Shown: positions 1-12,124, numbered from the stretch's first letter. The stretch: DNA of 64,000 nucleotides from Enterobacter sp. Bisph1 (GCF_000814905.1 NZ_JXAG01000054.1:1-64000), one strand, 5' to 3'. Notes: a model not told the origin generated them from the letters alone. Made by a program: numbers and translations.

Positions 1-6
1 CGAGGC

Positions 7-1464
7 TTACATAATCGGCATCGCCAGTTGCACAATGCTGATTAACGGCTGCGGGTAGATACCCAACAGCAGCACCAGCAGCGCGGAGATCAACACCACA
101 ATCCCGCCGGCGCTGTAGGCCCAGTTCGACGGCGCATCACGATTCAATTGCTGCGGCGCGTTGAGGTAAAGACTGACGGCGACACGCAGGTAGTAGTACA
201 AACCAATCGCCGAACCGACTACCACGGCGGCGGTCAGCCACCACAGGTGCGCCTGGACACCGACGGCCAGAATGTAGAACTTACCGATAAAGCCAAGGGT
301 CATCGGAATCCCCGCCAGCGAAAGCATCATCACCGTCATTACCGCAGAGAGGATCGGACGGTGCCAGAACAGACCACGGTAAGAGTACAGCGACTCGGCA
401 TCCGGCCCGCGGTACGGGCTGGACATCAGGCTGACCACACCAAACGCGCCAAGGCTACTGAACAGATAACCCGCCAGGTAAACGCCAACGGATTCCATCG
501 ACATCTGGCCGCCCTGCAGGGCAATCAGCGCCACCAGCAGGTAGCCGAGGTGCGAGATGGAGGAGTAACCGAGCAGACGCTTGATGTTGGTCTGGCTCAG
601 CGCCATCAGGTTACCAAAGATGATAGAGGCAAAGGCGATAAGACCCAGCACCAGACGCACCGCTTCACTTTCGCCTACCGGTGCATACAGGAACAGACGC
701 ATCAGCACGCCAAAAATGGCGATCTTGCTGGCGGTGGCGAGGAAAGTCGAGACCGGCGCTGGCGCACCCTGGTAAACATCTGGCGTCCACAGGTGGAACG
801 GCACCAGCGACAGCTTAAAGCCCAGGCCTACAATCATCATGCCCATCCCCGCCAGAAGCAGCGGTTCGTGCAGCATGCCTTCGCCGAGGCTTTTACCTAT
901 CGCCACAAACGACAGGTTGCCGGTTTGCGCATAGACCAGCGCAATACCGAACAGCAGGAACGAAGAGGCGGCAGCGGACAAAATGGTGTATTTGATACTG
1001 GCTTCCAGCGAACGTTTCTGGCGGAAGGCGTAGCCCACCAGGCCAAACAGCGGCAACGAGATCAGTTCAATACCGAGGAACAGCGAGGCCATATGATTGG
1101 CGTTCGCCAGCAGAATCCCGCCGAGGGCGGCAATCAAAACCAGCAGGTAAAACTCTTCTTTATTATCGCTATACCCTTCCAGCCACGGATAGGCGAAGGT
1201 GCAGGTGGCGAGACTCGCCAGCAGCACCAGCCCAGTGTAGAGCATGGCGTAGCCATCGACGCGCATCATCGGGGTGACATCCATCGCCCCCGCCTGGCCG
1301 ACGAACCACAAAGAGAGCAGCGCGACGTTCAGACCAATAACCGACAGAGTGGCATTGAGAAAATGGTTGCGTCGCCACGCAATGGAGAGCATCACAACCA
1401 CCACCGTCAATCCGACGATTAGCAGCGGCAGCAGCGCAATCAGGTGTTGTGGAGTTATCGTCAT
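7..1464 (-). CDS. nuoN: NADH-quinone oxidoreductase subunit N
   Basis: Membrane-arm subunit of respiratory complex I and one of three antiporter-like proton-pumping subunits in the inner membrane. The 485-residue product equals the E. coli length and is almost entirely hydrophobic, consistent with about 14 helices. The conserved charged residues of this family are in place: Glu133 in the [10 protein letters not shown] segment, Lys217 in GLGFKLSL and Lys247. It is the last gene of the nuo operon, starting 6 bases after the nuoM stop. The stop codon lies at the very edge of the window, so any operon terminator is outside. Identification rests on near-identity with NuoN as I know it. Confidence 0.98.
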   Translation of the reverse strand: MTITPQHLIALLPLLIVGLTVVVVMLSIAWRRNHFLNATLSVIGLNVALLSLWFVGQAGAMDVTPMMRVDGYAMLYTGLVLLASLATCTFAYPWLEGYSDNKEEFYLLVLIAALGGILLANANHMASLFLGIELISLPLFGLVGYAFRQKRSLEASIKYTILSAAASSFLLFGIALVYAQTGNLSFVAIGKSLGEGMLHEPLLLAGMGMMIVGLGFKLSLVPFHLWTPDVYQGAPAPVSTFLATASKIAIFGVLMRLFLYAPVGESEAVRLVLGLIAFASIIFGNLMALSQTNIKRLLGYSSISHLGYLLVALIALQGGQMSMESVGVYLAGYLFSSLGAFGVVSLMSSPYRGPDAESLYSYRGLFWHRPILSAVMTVMMLSLAGIPMTLGFIGKFYILAVGVQAHLWWLTAAVVVGSAIGLYYYLRVAVSLYLNAPQQLNRDAPSNWAYSAGGIVVLISALLVLLLGIYPQPLISIVQLAMPIM

Positions 1465-1470
1465 GGCGAT

Positions 1471-3000
1471 TTACGGCCTTGTAGTAGTAACAGAATGAAC
1501 AAACCACTGCTGGATATTGCCCATCGCGGCATGCGATGTATCCAGAATCGGCTGCGGATAGAAGCCAAGCAGTACCAGAAGCACAACCAGGATCAGGATC
1601 ATAAACAGCTCGCGCAGTGACAGCCCGCGCAGTTCCTGGCTGGCGAGTTCGCTTTTCGCTTTGCCGAAGTAGGCGCGATGCAGCATCGCCAGCGAGTAAA
1701 CCGAGGCGAACACCAGGCCAAAGGTGGAGATAACCGTAATAACCGGCACCACCTGGTAGCTGCCGAAGAGGATCATAAATTCCCCGACGAAGTTACCGGT
1801 ACCCGGCATCCCCAGCGTCGCAACGGCGAAGAACATCGACAGCGCAGGCAGCCACTTAATCTTGCTCCACAAACCGCCCATCATACGCATATCACGCGTG
1901 TGCAGACGTTCGTAAAGCTGGCCGCAGAGGATAAACAGACCCGCAGCAGAAAGACCGTGGGCGATCATCTGAATCACCGCGCCCTGGTAAGCGAGCTGGC
2001 TGCCGGTGTAGATAGCAATCAGCACGAAACCCATATGGGAAACGGAGGTGTAGGCGATTAGACGTTTGATATCGGTCTGGGTAAACGCCATCCACGCACC
2101 ATAGAAGATACCGATCACGCCAAGCCACATGGCGATTGGCGCAAACTCTGCGGACGCGTTCGGGAACAGCGGCAGCGAGAAGCGCAGCAGACCGTAAGCG
2201 GCGGTTTTCAGCAGGATCCCTGCGAGGTCAACGGAACCGGCGGTCGGTGCCTGTGAGTGCGCATCCGGCAGCCAGCCGTGCAGCGGCACCACCGGCATTT
2301 TCACCGCAAAGGCGATGAAGAAACCCAGCATCAGCAGGTATTCAACGTTATGGGACATCGGCGTTTTCAGCAGATCTTCATAAGCGAATGTCCATACGCC
2401 GGTCGCGTTGTAGTGCACCAGCACCAGCGCCAGGATGGCAATCAGCATCACCAGGCCACTCGCCTGGGTATAGATGAAGAATTTCGTCGCCGCGGTAATA
2501 CGCGTCTTCCCGTCGGAGGCTTTGTGGCCCCACAGCGCGATCAGGAAGTACATCGGCACCAGCATCATTTCCCAGAAGAAGAAGAACAGGAACATGTCGA
2601 TGGCAAGGAACACGCCGATAACGCCGCCGAGGATCCACATCAGGTTCAGGTGGAAGAAGCCCTGATATTTCTCGATTTCACGCCACGAGCACAGCACCGC
2701 CAGCACGCCGAGGAAGCCGGTCAACACCACCATCAGCAGCGACAATCCGTCCATCGCCAGGTGAATGCTGATGCCAAAGCGCGGGATCCAGTCGTGTTTA
2801 AACTGTTCCTGCCAGCCCGGAAGACCGGTGGATTGCGTCAGAGAATAGCCACCCTGCAACCACAGTTGCAAAGAAAGCGCCAGCGTCAGTCCCATGGTGA
2901 TCAGCGCTATCCAGCGCGGCACTTTCACGCCGAAGCGTTCGGTTTGCCAGCACAGGAAGCCGCCAATAAAGGGAATCAGAATTAGCCAGGGTAGTAACAT
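1471..3000 (-). CDS. nuoM: NADH-quinone oxidoreductase subunit M
   Basis: Second antiporter-like proton-pumping subunit of complex I, 509 residues and inner-membrane embedded. The essential pair for proton translocation is visible: Glu144 in FFFFFWEMML and Lys234 in FFIAFAVKMPVV. The segment LPDAHSQAPTAGSV is the usual signature of the Mrp/NuoL/M/N family. It is cotranscribed with nuoL and nuoN. The gap back to nuoL is unusually long for this operon (238 bases) and holds a palindromic unit described separately. Confidence 0.98.
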   Translation of the reverse strand: MLLPWLILIPFIGGFLCWQTERFGVKVPRWIALITMGLTLALSLQLWLQGGYSLTQSTGLPGWQEQFKHDWIPRFGISIHLAMDGLSLLMVVLTGFLGVLAVLCSWREIEKYQGFFHLNLMWILGGVIGVFLAIDMFLFFFFWEMMLVPMYFLIALWGHKASDGKTRITAATKFFIYTQASGLVMLIAILALVLVHYNATGVWTFAYEDLLKTPMSHNVEYLLMLGFFIAFAVKMPVVPLHGWLPDAHSQAPTAGSVDLAGILLKTAAYGLLRFSLPLFPNASAEFAPIAMWLGVIGIFYGAWMAFTQTDIKRLIAYTSVSHMGFVLIAIYTGSQLAYQGAVIQMIAHGLSAAGLFILCGQLYERLHTRDMRMMGGLWSKIKWLPALSMFFAVATLGMPGTGNFVGEFMILFGSYQVVPVITVISTFGLVFASVYSLAMLHRAYFGKAKSELASQELRGLSLRELFMILILVVLLVLLGFYPQPILDTSHAAMGNIQQWFVHSVTTTRP

Positions 3001-3071
3001 GGCGATTTGTGTTCCTTGTTTAAGTCCGGCTCAGGCTATCTTACTCGTCATAGTGAACCCCGGCTGTGCTC

Positions 3072-3105
3072 GCAATCCTCACGTACTTTAGTACGCTCCG
3101 GTTGC
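3072..3105. repeat. Imperfect palindrome in nuoL-nuoM gap
   Basis: Centre CGTAC-TTTA-GTACG (3082-3095) is flanked by GCAATC on the left and GGTTGC on the right, which pair with one mismatch. The outer bases TGTGC and GCGCA (about 3065-3113) extend the pairing. It is transcribed inside the nuo mRNA. The layout resembles the short palindromic units that recur between enterobacterial genes. I recall similar sequences but cannot assign it to a named repeat family, and I found no second copy in this window. Confidence 0.55.
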
Positions 3106-3238
3106 TCTGCGCAGGCGGTGTCCACCCTGACTTCGCCGATAACGCCTGTCCATTCGGACCAGATTTTCAACGAATTTCTAAAAATTCTCTTTCGGTTGCA
3201 GACTGGCGAAACGCAGCGCGCTCTGCCAGTCGACAAAC

Positions 3239-5080
3239 TCAGCGCAATACCATCAACAGACCCAGCACCACGACGGCGCCAATGCTCATTGATGCGACAT
3301 ACCAGCGCAGATAACCGTTCTCGCTAAACAGCAGACCTTTGCCTGCGAAGCGGGAAAGAATAGCCGGAATGTTCATCAGGGCATTCAGCGGATCGCTCTT
3401 CAGCAACCAGGCAACACCGAGGTAGGGCTTAACGAAGACACGATCGTAAAGCCAGTCGAAGCCCCAGGCATTGAACCACCAGGTTCCAAAGAAACGACCG
3501 AGCGGGCTGTTGGCAACCGAAGTCACCAGCGTGCGTTTGCCCAGCCACAGCCACGCTGCCAGCAGGATGCCGATAATCGCCACCGCGCCGGATGCCACTT
3601 CCAGCATCATCACGCTGCTGTGCGCAAGTTCGGTGGTTTCCGGCAGCACGCCTTTCAGCGGCGGCACGATCATCGCACCAACAAAGGTGGAGAGAATCAG
3701 CAGCACGATCAGCGGCAGATGATGGGTAATCCCCTTCCCTGCGTGGGCGTGAATTTGCTCTTTGCCATGGAAAACAATGAAAATCAGTCGGAAGGTGTAC
3801 AGCGAGGTCATAAACGCGCCAACCAGGCCAGCAATCATCAGATTGATATGACCATTCGCCACGGCACCCGCCAGAATTTCATCCTTACTGAAGAAGCCCG
3901 CGGTGATCATTGGCAAGGCAGAGAGCGCCGCGCCGCCGACCAGGAAGCAGGCATATACCAGCGGAATCGACTTACGCAGGCCACCCATTTTGAAAATGTT
4001 CTGCTCGTGATGACAGGCGAGGATAACCGAACCCGACGAGAGGAACAGCAGCGCTTTAAAGAACGCGTGCGTCATCAGGTGGAAAATCGCCGCGTCCCAC
4101 GCCTGCACGCCCAGCGCCAGGAACATGTAACCAATCTGGCTCATCGTCGAGTAAGCGAGTACGCGTTTGATATCGGTCTGCACCAGCGCGGCGAAACCGG
4201 CCATCAGCAGCGTGACCGCCCCGACAATACCCACCAGATGCAGCACTTCCGGCGTCAGCAGGAACAAGCCGTGAGTACGCGCAATCAGGTAGACGCCTGC
4301 GGTCACCATGGTTGCGGCGTGGATCAGCGCAGAAACCGGCGTCGGACCCGCCATCGCGTCCGCAAGCCAGGTCTGCAACGGCAGCTGCGCAGATTTACCT
4401 ACCGCGCCACCCAGCAGCAGCAGCGTCGCCCACATCAGCGTCGTGCTGCCGTTAGCGAAGTGCTGCGGTGCCAGCTCCACCATTTCGCGAAAGTTCAGCG
4501 TGCCCAGTTCGTTGTAAAGAATGAACAGCGCAAAGGCGAGGAACACGTCACCAACACGAGTAACCACGAAAGCTTTCATCGCCGCGGCAAGGTTTTTTGG
4601 CTCGGTATAGTAGAAGCCAATCAGCAGGTAGGAGCACAGGCCCACACCTTCCCAACCGAGGTACATCAGCAGCAGGTTATCCGCCAGCACCAGAACCACC
4701 ATGCTGGCGATAAACAGGTTGGTGTAGGCGAAGAAGCGGGAGTAACCCTCTTCACCACGCATATACCAGGAGGCGAACATATGGATCAGGAAGCCGACGC
4801 CGGTGACCACCGACAGCATGGTCAGTGACAGGCCGTCGAGCACCAGATTAAAGCCGATGTTGAAGTCACCAACGGCCATCCACGTCCACAGCGGTTTAAC
4901 GAAAGGCTGCTGACCGTTGCTGAAGAAATCAACGCCAGCCCAGGCGGTAACCAGCGCCGCCAGTCCAATCGAACCCATCCCGATGGTTGCGGAGAGATTC
5001 TCCGACCAGCGGCCACGGGAGAACGCCAGCAGGACAAAGCCAAGCAAAGGAAAAATTATGGTTAAGGCGAGCATGTTCAT
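3239..5080 (-). CDS. nuoL: NADH-quinone oxidoreductase subunit L
   Basis: Largest antiporter-like subunit of complex I, 613 residues. Glu144 ([13 protein letters not shown]) and Lys229 ([15 protein letters not shown]) form the expected charged pair for proton translocation. The C-terminal ~120 residues match the region that in this family forms the long lateral helix running along NuoM and NuoN. The start overlaps the nuoK stop by 4 bases, implying translational coupling. The length matches E. coli NuoL. Confidence 0.98.
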   Translation of the reverse strand: MNMLALTIIFPLLGFVLLAFSRGRWSENLSATIGMGSIGLAALVTAWAGVDFFSNGQQPFVKPLWTWMAVGDFNIGFNLVLDGLSLTMLSVVTGVGFLIHMFASWYMRGEEGYSRFFAYTNLFIASMVVLVLADNLLLMYLGWEGVGLCSYLLIGFYYTEPKNLAAAMKAFVVTRVGDVFLAFALFILYNELGTLNFREMVELAPQHFANGSTTLMWATLLLLGGAVGKSAQLPLQTWLADAMAGPTPVSALIHAATMVTAGVYLIARTHGLFLLTPEVLHLVGIVGAVTLLMAGFAALVQTDIKRVLAYSTMSQIGYMFLALGVQAWDAAIFHLMTHAFFKALLFLSSGSVILACHHEQNIFKMGGLRKSIPLVYACFLVGGAALSALPMITAGFFSKDEILAGAVANGHINLMIAGLVGAFMTSLYTFRLIFIVFHGKEQIHAHAGKGITHHLPLIVLLILSTFVGAMIVPPLKGVLPETTELAHSSVMMLEVASGAVAIIGILLAAWLWLGKRTLVTSVANSPLGRFFGTWWFNAWGFDWLYDRVFVKPYLGVAWLLKSDPLNALMNIPAILSRFAGKGLLFSENGYLRWYVASMSIGAVVVLGLLMVLR

Positions 5081-5379
5081 CCACGCATCTCACTTACTGA
5101 ATCGATATTCAGATTCTGGCGACGACGATGGAGTTGCAACAGCAACGCCAGGCCAATGCTCGCTTCCGCAGCCGCGAGGCTAATGGCGAGAATGTACATC
5201 ACCTGTCCATCGGTCTGACCCCAATAGCTGCCGGCGACCACAAAAGCCAGCGCGGCGGCGTTAATCATGATTTCCAGCCCAATCAGCATAAACAGCAGAT
5301 TGCGGCGGATAACCAGACCGGTCAGCCCCAACACAAATAAAATTGCCGCGAGGATCAATCCATGTTGCAACGGGATCAT
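5077..5379 (-). CDS. nuoK: NADH-quinone oxidoreductase subunit K
   Basis: Small membrane subunit of complex I, 100 residues with three predicted helices. The two conserved membrane glutamates essential in this family are present at Glu36 ([13 protein letters not shown]) and Glu72 ([12 protein letters not shown]). It overlaps both neighbours: 4 bases with nuoL downstream and 4 with nuoJ upstream, the usual tight packing of nuoJKL. The length equals the E. coli protein. Confidence 0.98.
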   Translation of the reverse strand: MIPLQHGLILAAILFVLGLTGLVIRRNLLFMLIGLEIMINAAALAFVVAGSYWGQTDGQVMYILAISLAAAEASIGLALLLQLHRRRQNLNIDSVSEMRG

Positions 5380-5930
5380 GCGCGCTCCTCCGTTTTTCTT
5401 TTCGCCCGGTCTTCCGCGCGATTGCTCAGCACTTCGCCTGGACGGTCTTCGCGCCCCAGATGGAAGGCCACAACCAGCCCCGCCAGCAGCAGCATGGAAG
5501 CAAGTTCCACCGCCAGTACGTAAGGACCAAACAGCGTGATACCGACGGCTTTCGCGCTAATCGCGTTGCCTTCAATACCCTGATCGTTGACGCCGAGGAT
5601 GGCGTAAATCATCACCACCAGCAGCACCGCGGAGAGCAGCGCCGGGCCGACCCAAATTTGCGGTGATAGCCAGTTGCGCTCCTGCTCGACCACGCTATTA
5701 CCGAGGTTAAGCATCATCACCACGAAGACAAACAGCACCATAATGGCACCGGCGTAGACGATGATCTCCAGCGCACCGGCGAAGTAGGCACCGAGGGAAA
5801 AGAAGACCCCGGCAATCGCCAGCAGCGAGACAATCAAATACAGCAAGGCGTGTACCGGGTTGGTATGCGTAATCACGCGTACCGTCGTCAGGATGGCGAC
5901 CAGGCCACAGATATAAAAAGCGAACTCCAT
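5376..5930 (-). CDS. nuoJ: NADH-quinone oxidoreductase subunit J
   Basis: Membrane subunit of complex I, 184 residues with five hydrophobic segments and a charged C-terminal tail ([14 protein letters not shown]). The glycine-rich third helix around residues 58-73 ([16 protein letters not shown]) is the conserved part that in this family changes conformation during turnover. It lies 11 bases after nuoI and overlaps nuoK. Confidence 0.98.
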   Translation of the reverse strand: MEFAFYICGLVAILTTVRVITHTNPVHALLYLIVSLLAIAGVFFSLGAYFAGALEIIVYAGAIMVLFVFVVMMLNLGNSVVEQERNWLSPQIWVGPALLSAVLLVVMIYAILGVNDQGIEGNAISAKAVGITLFGPYVLAVELASMLLLAGLVVAFHLGREDRPGEVLSNRAEDRAKRKTEERA

Positions 5931-5941
5931 TGCCCCTCTCC

Positions 5942-6484
5942 TTACGGTAACAGGCCCTTGACGTCGATAGGTTTAGCTTCATTTTCCGCTTCACCTTTAT
6001 CTTTGCCGTCGATTGCCATACCTGCCATCCGGTAGAAGTTATATTCCGGGTATTTGCCCGGACCGGAGATCAGCAGATCCTCTTTTTCGTACACTAAATC
6101 CTGACGTTTGTACTCGCCCAGCTCGAAGTCCGGGGTAAGCTGAATCGCCGTGGTCGGACACGCTTCTTCACACAGGCCGCAAAAGATACAGCGTGAGAAG
6201 TTGATACGGAAAAACTCCGGATACCAGCGTCCATCCTGCATCTCCGCTTTTTGCAGCGAGATACAGCCAACCGGACAGGCAACGGCGCACAGGTTACAGG
6301 CTACGCAGCGCTCTGAACCGTCCGGATCGCGCGTTAACACGATACGGCCACGATAGCGCGGCGGCAGATAAACCGGCTCTTCCGGGTACATACGCGTTTC
6401 GCGTTTGGCGAACGCATGCAGGCCAATCATCCAGATACTACGAACCTGGGTGCCGAAGCCCACGAGTAATTCTTTTAAAGTCAT
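5942..6484 (-). CDS. nuoI: NADH-quinone oxidoreductase subunit I (two 4Fe-4S)
   Basis: Peripheral-arm subunit of complex I carrying clusters N6a and N6b on the electron path toward N2. The two ferredoxin motifs are complete: Cys60, 63, 66 and 70, and Cys99, 102, 105 and 109, each set ending in CP. 180 residues, equal to E. coli. The N-terminal ~25 residues are amphipathic and fit the membrane-surface helix of the family. It sits between nuoH and nuoJ with short gaps. Confidence 0.98.
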   Translation of the reverse strand: MTLKELLVGFGTQVRSIWMIGLHAFAKRETRMYPEEPVYLPPRYRGRIVLTRDPDGSERCVACNLCAVACPVGCISLQKAEMQDGRWYPEFFRINFSRCIFCGLCEEACPTTAIQLTPDFELGEYKRQDLVYEKEDLLISGPGKYPEYNFYRMAGMAIDGKDKGEAENEAKPIDVKGLLP

Positions 6485-6498
6485 GGTCTTTTCACCCC

Positions 6499-7476
6499 TT
6501 ATTGCGCTTGCCAGAGAATGACAGCCGCCGTTCCCAGCAAATTAATCAGCGTCAATGGCAGGCAGATTTTCCAGCCGAAGGACATCACCTGGTCATAACG
6601 CGGACGCGGCAGCGCGGCGCGAATCAAAATGAACATCATCATAAAGAAGGCGGTTTTCAGCGCGAACCAGATGAACGGCGGTAACAACGGACCCTGCCAG
6701 CCACCAAAGAACAGCGTGACCATCAGCGCGGAAATCGTCACGATACCGATGTATTCACCGACGAAGAACAGACCGAACTTCATGCCGGAGTATTCGATAT
6801 GGTAACCATCCGCCAGTTCCTGCTCGGCTTCCGGCTGGTCAAACGGGTGGCGGTGACACACCGCCACGCCGGCGATAGCAAACGTCACGAAACCAAAGAA
6901 CTGCGGAATCACGTTCCACAAACCCGCCTGGTTGTTGACGATGTCGGTCATATTGAATGAACCGGCCTGCGCGACCACGCCCATCAGGGAGAGGCCAAGG
7001 AACACTTCATAGCTCAGGGTCTGGGCAGACGCACGCATCGCACCCAGCAAGGAGTATTTGTTGTTACTCGACCAGCCCGCGAACAGCACCGCGTAAACCG
7101 CCAGACCCGCCATCATCAGGAAGAAAAGAATCCCGATATTCAGGTCGGCCACCACCCAGGTCGGGCTGACCGGCACAATGGCGAAGGCTAACAGCAGCGA
7201 GGTGAACGCGATCATCGGCGCGAGGGTAAAGATAACCCGGTCGGAGAAGCGCGGGATCCAGTCCTCTTTAAAGAACATCTTGATCATGTCCGCGACCAGC
7301 TGGAGCGAACCGCCCCAGCCTACACGGTTCGGTCCGTAACGGTTTTGAAACAGACCGAGGAGTCGACGTTCGCCAAAGCTCATGAACGCACCGCAGGTCA
7401 CCACCACCAGCAGGATGACGACGGCCTTCAGAATGCTTAACAGAATGTCGATAACATCCGGTGTTAACCAGCTCAT
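6499..7476 (-). CDS. nuoH: NADH-quinone oxidoreductase subunit H
   Basis: Membrane subunit that joins the two arms of complex I and helps form the quinone-binding chamber. 325 residues with about eight helices. The cytoplasmic-loop signature [15 protein letters not shown] near residues 45-60 and the acidic loop [15 protein letters not shown] near 213-227 are the recognisable family motifs; both are implicated in the quinone site. The start overlaps the nuoG stop by 4 bases. Confidence 0.98.
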   Translation of the reverse strand: MSWLTPDVIDILLSILKAVVILLVVVTCGAFMSFGERRLLGLFQNRYGPNRVGWGGSLQLVADMIKMFFKEDWIPRFSDRVIFTLAPMIAFTSLLLAFAIVPVSPTWVVADLNIGILFFLMMAGLAVYAVLFAGWSSNNKYSLLGAMRASAQTLSYEVFLGLSLMGVVAQAGSFNMTDIVNNQAGLWNVIPQFFGFVTFAIAGVAVCHRHPFDQPEAEQELADGYHIEYSGMKFGLFFVGEYIGIVTISALMVTLFFGGWQGPLLPPFIWFALKTAFFMMMFILIRAALPRPRYDQVMSFGWKICLPLTLINLLGTAAVILWQAQ

Positions 7477-10199
7477 GCTTGCGCCTCCTGCAGATTTTCA
7501 AGACGTGCTCCGGCGAGAACCGGCGCAATGCCAGGCATCCCCATCGGCAGACCTACCTGCCCTGCCGCCAGACCTTCGGAAACCTGCAGCGGCAGGCTCA
7601 GGGTCTGACCTTCATAGGTGAAGGCAATGCGCGCACCAGCATTAACGCCAAGCTTCGCCGCATCCGCTGGATTGAGCTTGATGTACGGCTGCGGCATGCG
7701 GCTCTGGAATACAGGAGCACGCTGCGACAGTTCGTCGCTGCCGAACAGGTGATAGTAAGGCGCAATACGCCACTTGCCATCCTGCGCTTCAAAGGAAGCC
7801 GGAACGGTGGTAAAGAAATCCAGACCGGTTGCAGAAGCTTCAATCAGGCGTACGCCCGGATCGCCATGACGTAGATGCCCGCCCACTTCGTCCTGGAATT
7901 TGTTCCAGGCCTGCGGGGAGTTCCAGCCCGGCGCCCACGCAAAGGGGATTTGCGAACGCGGTGCGGACGGCTGGTTGTTCCCTTCCATTGAGAAGGCGAA
8001 CATGGTGTCTTTGTCCTGCGGCTGACGCGGTTCGTGCACGCTGATATTGGCGCGCATTGCCGTGCGTCCGCTGTAGCGGTGCGGCTCACGGGCCAGTTTC
8101 TGACCACGAATGCGGAAGCTGGCATCCGGCGCGGCCTCTTTAATGCCCGCCAGCTGCGGCAACGCTTCGACCACCGCATCAATCACATGATCGAGCTGGG
8201 TCCAGTCCACTTCGCGGTTGAGCACGGTGCTGTGCAGGGAATGCAGCCAGCGCCAGCTCTCCAGCATCAGGGTTTTGTTGTCGTAGTAGGCCGGATCGTA
8301 GACCTGGAAGAAACGCTGAGCGCGCCCTTCGTTATTGATAACCGTACCGTCGCTTTCCGCGAAGCTTGCGGCGGAAAGCACCAGATGGGCGCGGTCCATA
8401 ATCGCCGTGCGCTGGTGATCAACTACCAGCACCAGCGGCGCTTTTGCCAGCGCCGCGTCAACGCGGGCGGCAGAGGCGTGACGGTGCAGATCGTTTTCCA
8501 GCACCACAACCGCGTCCGCACTGCCGCTTTCCAGCTCAGCCAGCGCGTCATCGAGGCTGCCGCCGCCGATAAGACCGAGGCCCATACTGTTAACAGAGCG
8601 GGCGATCATGGTGATACCGACATCGGCACCGCGGCCTTTCAGCGCTTTCGCGACGTTAGCTGCCGCTTCTATTACGGCGGCGCTACCGGCGTTGGTCCCG
8701 GAGATAATCAGCGGTTTTTTCGCCCCGGCCAGCGCCTGAACGATAACATCCACTTTGCTCTTCAGGTCGTTGCTCAGACCGTCGACCGCCGGGGAAGCTT
8801 CATCCAGCGCATGGGCGATGGCGAAACCTAAACGCGCCTGATCTTCAACGGGTGCACGATAGGTCCACGCCGCGATATCGTCCAGACGCGTGCTGTCGAT
8901 GTTGGTGACAAACAGCGGGTGTTTAGCGCGCTGACCGATGTTCATGATCGCGGCAATCTGCCAGTCGGCGACTTTTTGTGCCGCTGCCATTTCACGGGCT
9001 TTGCCTTTCACCGCCTGACGCACCGCCAGCGCGGCGCGCGCGCCGGTCTGGGTGACATCTTCGCCGAGGATCAGCACCGCATCATAGGATTCGATTTCGC
9101 GCAGCGCAGGGGTATGGATACCGCCCTCACGCAGCACTTTCAGAGCCAGTTCGAGACGTTCCTGCTCGCCTTTGGCGATACCGGTATAGAAGTTTTCCGC
9201 ACCGACTAAAGCACGCAGCGCGAAGTTACTCTCGACGCTGGCGCGCGGGGAACCGATACCGATCACTTTCTTCGACTGACGCAGAATGTCCGCCGCACCC
9301 TGCATCGCCTGCTCGGCGTTAAGCATAATCAGATCGTCGCCGCGACGCTGCACTGGTTGGCGCGGGCGGTCTTTCAGGTTGACGTAGCCATAGCCGAAAC
9401 GTCCGCGATCGCAGAGGAAGTAGTGGTTAACGGTGCCGTTGTAACGGTTTTCGATGCGACGCAGTTCGCCATAACGTTCGCCCGGGCTGGTGTTACAACC
9501 CAGTGAACACTGCTGGCAGATGCTCGGGGCAAACTGCATATCCCATTTACGGTTATAACGCTCGGAGTGGGTTTTATCGGTGAACACGCCGGTCGGGCAG
9601 ATTTCCACCAGGTTACCGGAGAATTCGCTCTCCAGCGTACCGTCTTCCGGGCGACCGAAGTAGACGTTGTCATGCGCGCCGTAAACGCCCAGATCCGTGC
9701 CGTCCGCGTAATCTTTGTAATAACGCACGCAGCGATAACAGGCGATACAGCGGTTCATTTCATGGGAGATGAATGGACCGAGATCCTGGTTACGGTGCGT
9801 ACGTTTAGTGAAACGATAGCGACGGAAGCTGTGACCGGTCATCACGGTCATATCCTGCAGGTGGCAGTTGCCCCCCTCTTCGCAGACCGGACAGTCGTGC
9901 GGATGGTTGGTCATCAACCACTCAACAACGCTTTCACGGAACTGCTTCGCTTCGTGATCGTCAATGGAGATAAAAGTACCGTCGGATGCCGGTGTCATAC
10001 AGGACATTACCAGGCGGCCACGCGTGTCTTCCGCGTTTTGATATTGCTTTACCGCACACTGGCGGCATGCACCCACGCTCCCCAGCGCCGGATGCCAGCA
10101 AAAATAGGGAATATCAAGGCCTAAAGAGAGACACGCCTCAAGAAGGTTGTCCGCTCCATTTACCTCGTATTCTTTGCCGTCTACATGAATAGTAGCCAT
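7473..10199 (-). CDS. nuoG: NADH-quinone oxidoreductase subunit G
   Basis: Largest peripheral subunit of complex I, carrying one 2Fe-2S and several 4Fe-4S clusters. I chose the ATG that gives [12 protein letters not shown] at 10199 (908 residues, the E. coli length); an upstream in-frame ATG at 10244 would add 15 residues not present in the family. Cys34, 45, 48 and 67 bind the 2Fe-2S cluster. A HxxxCxxCxxxxxC region and a CxxCxxxC follow. The CQQCSLGCN motif plus a later Cys is the extra N7 site kept in enterobacteria. The C-terminal half is a degenerate molybdopterin-oxidoreductase domain. Confidence 0.97.
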   Translation of the reverse strand: MATIHVDGKEYEVNGADNLLEACLSLGLDIPYFCWHPALGSVGACRQCAVKQYQNAEDTRGRLVMSCMTPASDGTFISIDDHEAKQFRESVVEWLMTNHPHDCPVCEEGGNCHLQDMTVMTGHSFRRYRFTKRTHRNQDLGPFISHEMNRCIACYRCVRYYKDYADGTDLGVYGAHDNVYFGRPEDGTLESEFSGNLVEICPTGVFTDKTHSERYNRKWDMQFAPSICQQCSLGCNTSPGERYGELRRIENRYNGTVNHYFLCDRGRFGYGYVNLKDRPRQPVQRRGDDLIMLNAEQAMQGAADILRQSKKVIGIGSPRASVESNFALRALVGAENFYTGIAKGEQERLELALKVLREGGIHTPALREIESYDAVLILGEDVTQTGARAALAVRQAVKGKAREMAAAQKVADWQIAAIMNIGQRAKHPLFVTNIDSTRLDDIAAWTYRAPVEDQARLGFAIAHALDEASPAVDGLSNDLKSKVDVIVQALAGAKKPLIISGTNAGSAAVIEAAANVAKALKGRGADVGITMIARSVNSMGLGLIGGGSLDDALAELESGSADAVVVLENDLHRHASAARVDAALAKAPLVLVVDHQRTAIMDRAHLVLSAASFAESDGTVINNEGRAQRFFQVYDPAYYDNKTLMLESWRWLHSLHSTVLNREVDWTQLDHVIDAVVEALPQLAGIKEAAPDASFRIRGQKLAREPHRYSGRTAMRANISVHEPRQPQDKDTMFAFSMEGNNQPSAPRSQIPFAWAPGWNSPQAWNKFQDEVGGHLRHGDPGVRLIEASATGLDFFTTVPASFEAQDGKWRIAPYYHLFGSDELSQRAPVFQSRMPQPYIKLNPADAAKLGVNAGARIAFTYEGQTLSLPLQVSEGLAAGQVGLPMGMPGIAPVLAGARLENLQEAQA

Positions 10200-10287
10200 T
10201 AGCATGCTTCCAGTTGTCCTGGTCAGCGACCAGGAGTTAATCAAAATTCTCTTCGCGTCCCTTCATCGCATGATGAAAGGAGAACCA

Positions 10288-11625
10288 TTACCAGCGCGCT
10301 TTCAGCAAGTTTGGCTGGATACCGCCAATTGCATGGGTATTGCTGAACTGCTGCTTAATGCCCGCTTCAAACTCGTCGCGGAAATATTTAATGGCGCTCT
10401 GTAACGGTTCAACGGCACCTGGCGCATGGGCGCAGAAGGTTTTACCCGGCCCGAGTTGTCGACACAGTTGCTCAAGTGTCTCGATATCTCCAGGCTGGCC
10501 TTCGCCGCGCTCCAGCGCACGCAGGATCTTCACGCTCCACGGCAGACCGTCGCGACATGGCGTACACCAGCCGCAGGACTCGCGGGCAAAGAACTCTTCA
10601 AGGTTACGCACCAGCGATACCATGCCGATTTCATGGTCGACGGCCATCGCCAGCGCGGTGCCGAGACGGCTGCCCGCTTTACCAATGCTTTCGAACTCCA
10701 TCGGTAGATCCAGGTGCGCTTCCGTCAGGAAGTCGGTTCCCGCGCCGCCCGGCTGCCAGGCTTTGAATTTCAGGCCATCGCGCATGCCGCCCGCATAATC
10801 CTCAAGGATTTCACGCGCGGTAGTACCAAACGGCAGTTCCCACAGGCCCGGGTTTTTCACGCGACCGGAGAAGCCCATCAGTTTGGTACCGGCATCTTTG
10901 CTGGTCGAAATGTTCTGATACCACTCGACGCCGTTGGCCAGAATCGCCGGAACGTTACACAGGGTTTCGACGTTGTTGACACAGGTCGGTTTACCCCACA
11001 CGCCGGAGCTGGCCGGGAACGGCGGCTTAGAACGCGGGTTGGCGCGGCGGCCTTCCAGCGAGTTAATCAGCGCCGTCTCTTCGCCGCAGATATAACGTCC
11101 TGCGCCGGTGTGGACGATCAGTTCGAAATCGAAACCGCTGCCGAGGATATTTTTGCCGAGCAGACCGGCTTCGGTTGCTTCGGCGATTGCGCGGCGCAAA
11201 TGCACCGCCGCTTCAATATATTCCCCGCGCAGGAAGATGTAGCCACGGTACGCTTTCAGCGCGAAGGCTGAAATCAGCATGCCTTCCACCAGCAGGTGCG
11301 GCAGCTGTTCCATCAACAGACGGTCTTTATAGGTGCCCGGCTCCATTTCATCGGCGTTACACAGCAGGTAACGGATATTCATGGATTCGTCTTTTGGCAT
11401 CAGGCTCCACTTCAAACCGGTGGAGAAGCCTGCGCCGCCGCGGCCTTTCAGACCGGAGTCTTTCACCGCGTTGACAATTTCATCCGGCGCCATCCCGGTC
11501 AGCGCTTTACGCGCCCCGGCATAGCCGTTTTTGCTCTGATACTCTTCGAGCCAGACCGGTTGTTTGTCGTCGCGTAAACGCCAGGTCAGCGGATGGGTTT
11601 CGGGAGTACGGATAATTGTTTTCAT
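10288..11625 (-). CDS. nuoF: NADH-quinone oxidoreductase subunit F (NADH/FMN)
   Basis: NADH-oxidising subunit of complex I, binding NADH, FMN and 4Fe-4S cluster N3. 445 residues, equal to E. coli. The glycine-rich nucleotide site [13 protein letters not shown] lies at residues 61-73. The cluster ligands appear as [12 protein letters not shown] (Cys351, 354, 357), with a fourth Cys further on in KTFCAHA. The start overlaps the nuoE stop by 4 bases. An 88-base gap separates it from nuoG. Confidence 0.98.
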   Translation of the reverse strand: MKTIIRTPETHPLTWRLRDDKQPVWLEEYQSKNGYAGARKALTGMAPDEIVNAVKDSGLKGRGGAGFSTGLKWSLMPKDESMNIRYLLCNADEMEPGTYKDRLLMEQLPHLLVEGMLISAFALKAYRGYIFLRGEYIEAAVHLRRAIAEATEAGLLGKNILGSGFDFELIVHTGAGRYICGEETALINSLEGRRANPRSKPPFPASSGVWGKPTCVNNVETLCNVPAILANGVEWYQNISTSKDAGTKLMGFSGRVKNPGLWELPFGTTAREILEDYAGGMRDGLKFKAWQPGGAGTDFLTEAHLDLPMEFESIGKAGSRLGTALAMAVDHEIGMVSLVRNLEEFFARESCGWCTPCRDGLPWSVKILRALERGEGQPGDIETLEQLCRQLGPGKTFCAHAPGAVEPLQSAIKYFRDEFEAGIKQQFSNTHAIGGIQPNLLKARW

Positions 11626-12122
11626 TTATACCGCTCCAGTAGGTCAGGGATCCCTTCCGGCGTCAGATGACTGTGGGTATCTTCATCAATCATCATGTTC
11701 GGGCCTTTGTCGCAGTTGCCAAGACAGCAGGTCGGCAGCAGCGTAAAGCGGCCATCAAAGGTAGTCTGACCCGGTTTGATCTTCAGGTGACTTTCAATCG
11801 CCGACTGAATGCCCTGATAGCCGGTGATATGGCAAACCACGCTATCGCAGTAGCGAATAACGTGGCGGCCCACCGGCTGGCGGAAGATCTGGCTGTAGAA
11901 GGTGGCCACGCCTTCGACGTCGCTCGCCGGAATGCCCAGCACATCGGCGATGGCGTAAATTGCGCCGTCCGGCACCCAGCCACGCTGTTTCTGAACAATC
12001 TTCAGCGCTTCAATGGACGCCGCACGCGGGTCTTCGTAGTGGTGCTTCTCGTGCTCAATTGCCTCACGCTCTGCCGCACTCAGCTCAAAAGCCTCGGTTT
12101 GTGGTTGTTGATTCTCGTGCAT
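11622..12122 (-). CDS. nuoE: NADH-quinone oxidoreductase subunit E (2Fe-2S)
   Basis: Peripheral subunit of complex I with a thioredoxin-like fold and 2Fe-2S cluster N1a. 166 residues. The four ligands of the family are visible as Cys92 and Cys97 (YCDSVVCH) and Cys133 and Cys137 (TCCLGNCD). It works with NuoF and NuoG as the NADH dehydrogenase module. It begins 2 bases after the nuoCD stop. Confidence 0.98.
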   Translation of the reverse strand: MHENQQPQTEAFELSAAEREAIEHEKHHYEDPRAASIEALKIVQKQRGWVPDGAIYAIADVLGIPASDVEGVATFYSQIFRQPVGRHVIRYCDSVVCHITGYQGIQSAIESHLKIKPGQTTFDGRFTLLPTCCLGNCDKGPNMMIDEDTHSHLTPEGIPDLLERYK

Positions 12123-12124
12123 AA

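Noticed and set aside
148-1422. Long open frame (424 codons) on the plus strand opposite nuoN
   Set aside because: It is antisense to a certain gene, its product is His/Gln/Arg-rich as expected for the complement of a membrane-protein gene, and it resembles no family.
3620-4828. 402-codon open frame opposite nuoL
   Set aside because: Same artefact: the complement of a GC-rich hydrophobic gene; composition is dominated by Gln, Arg and His and nothing is recognisable.
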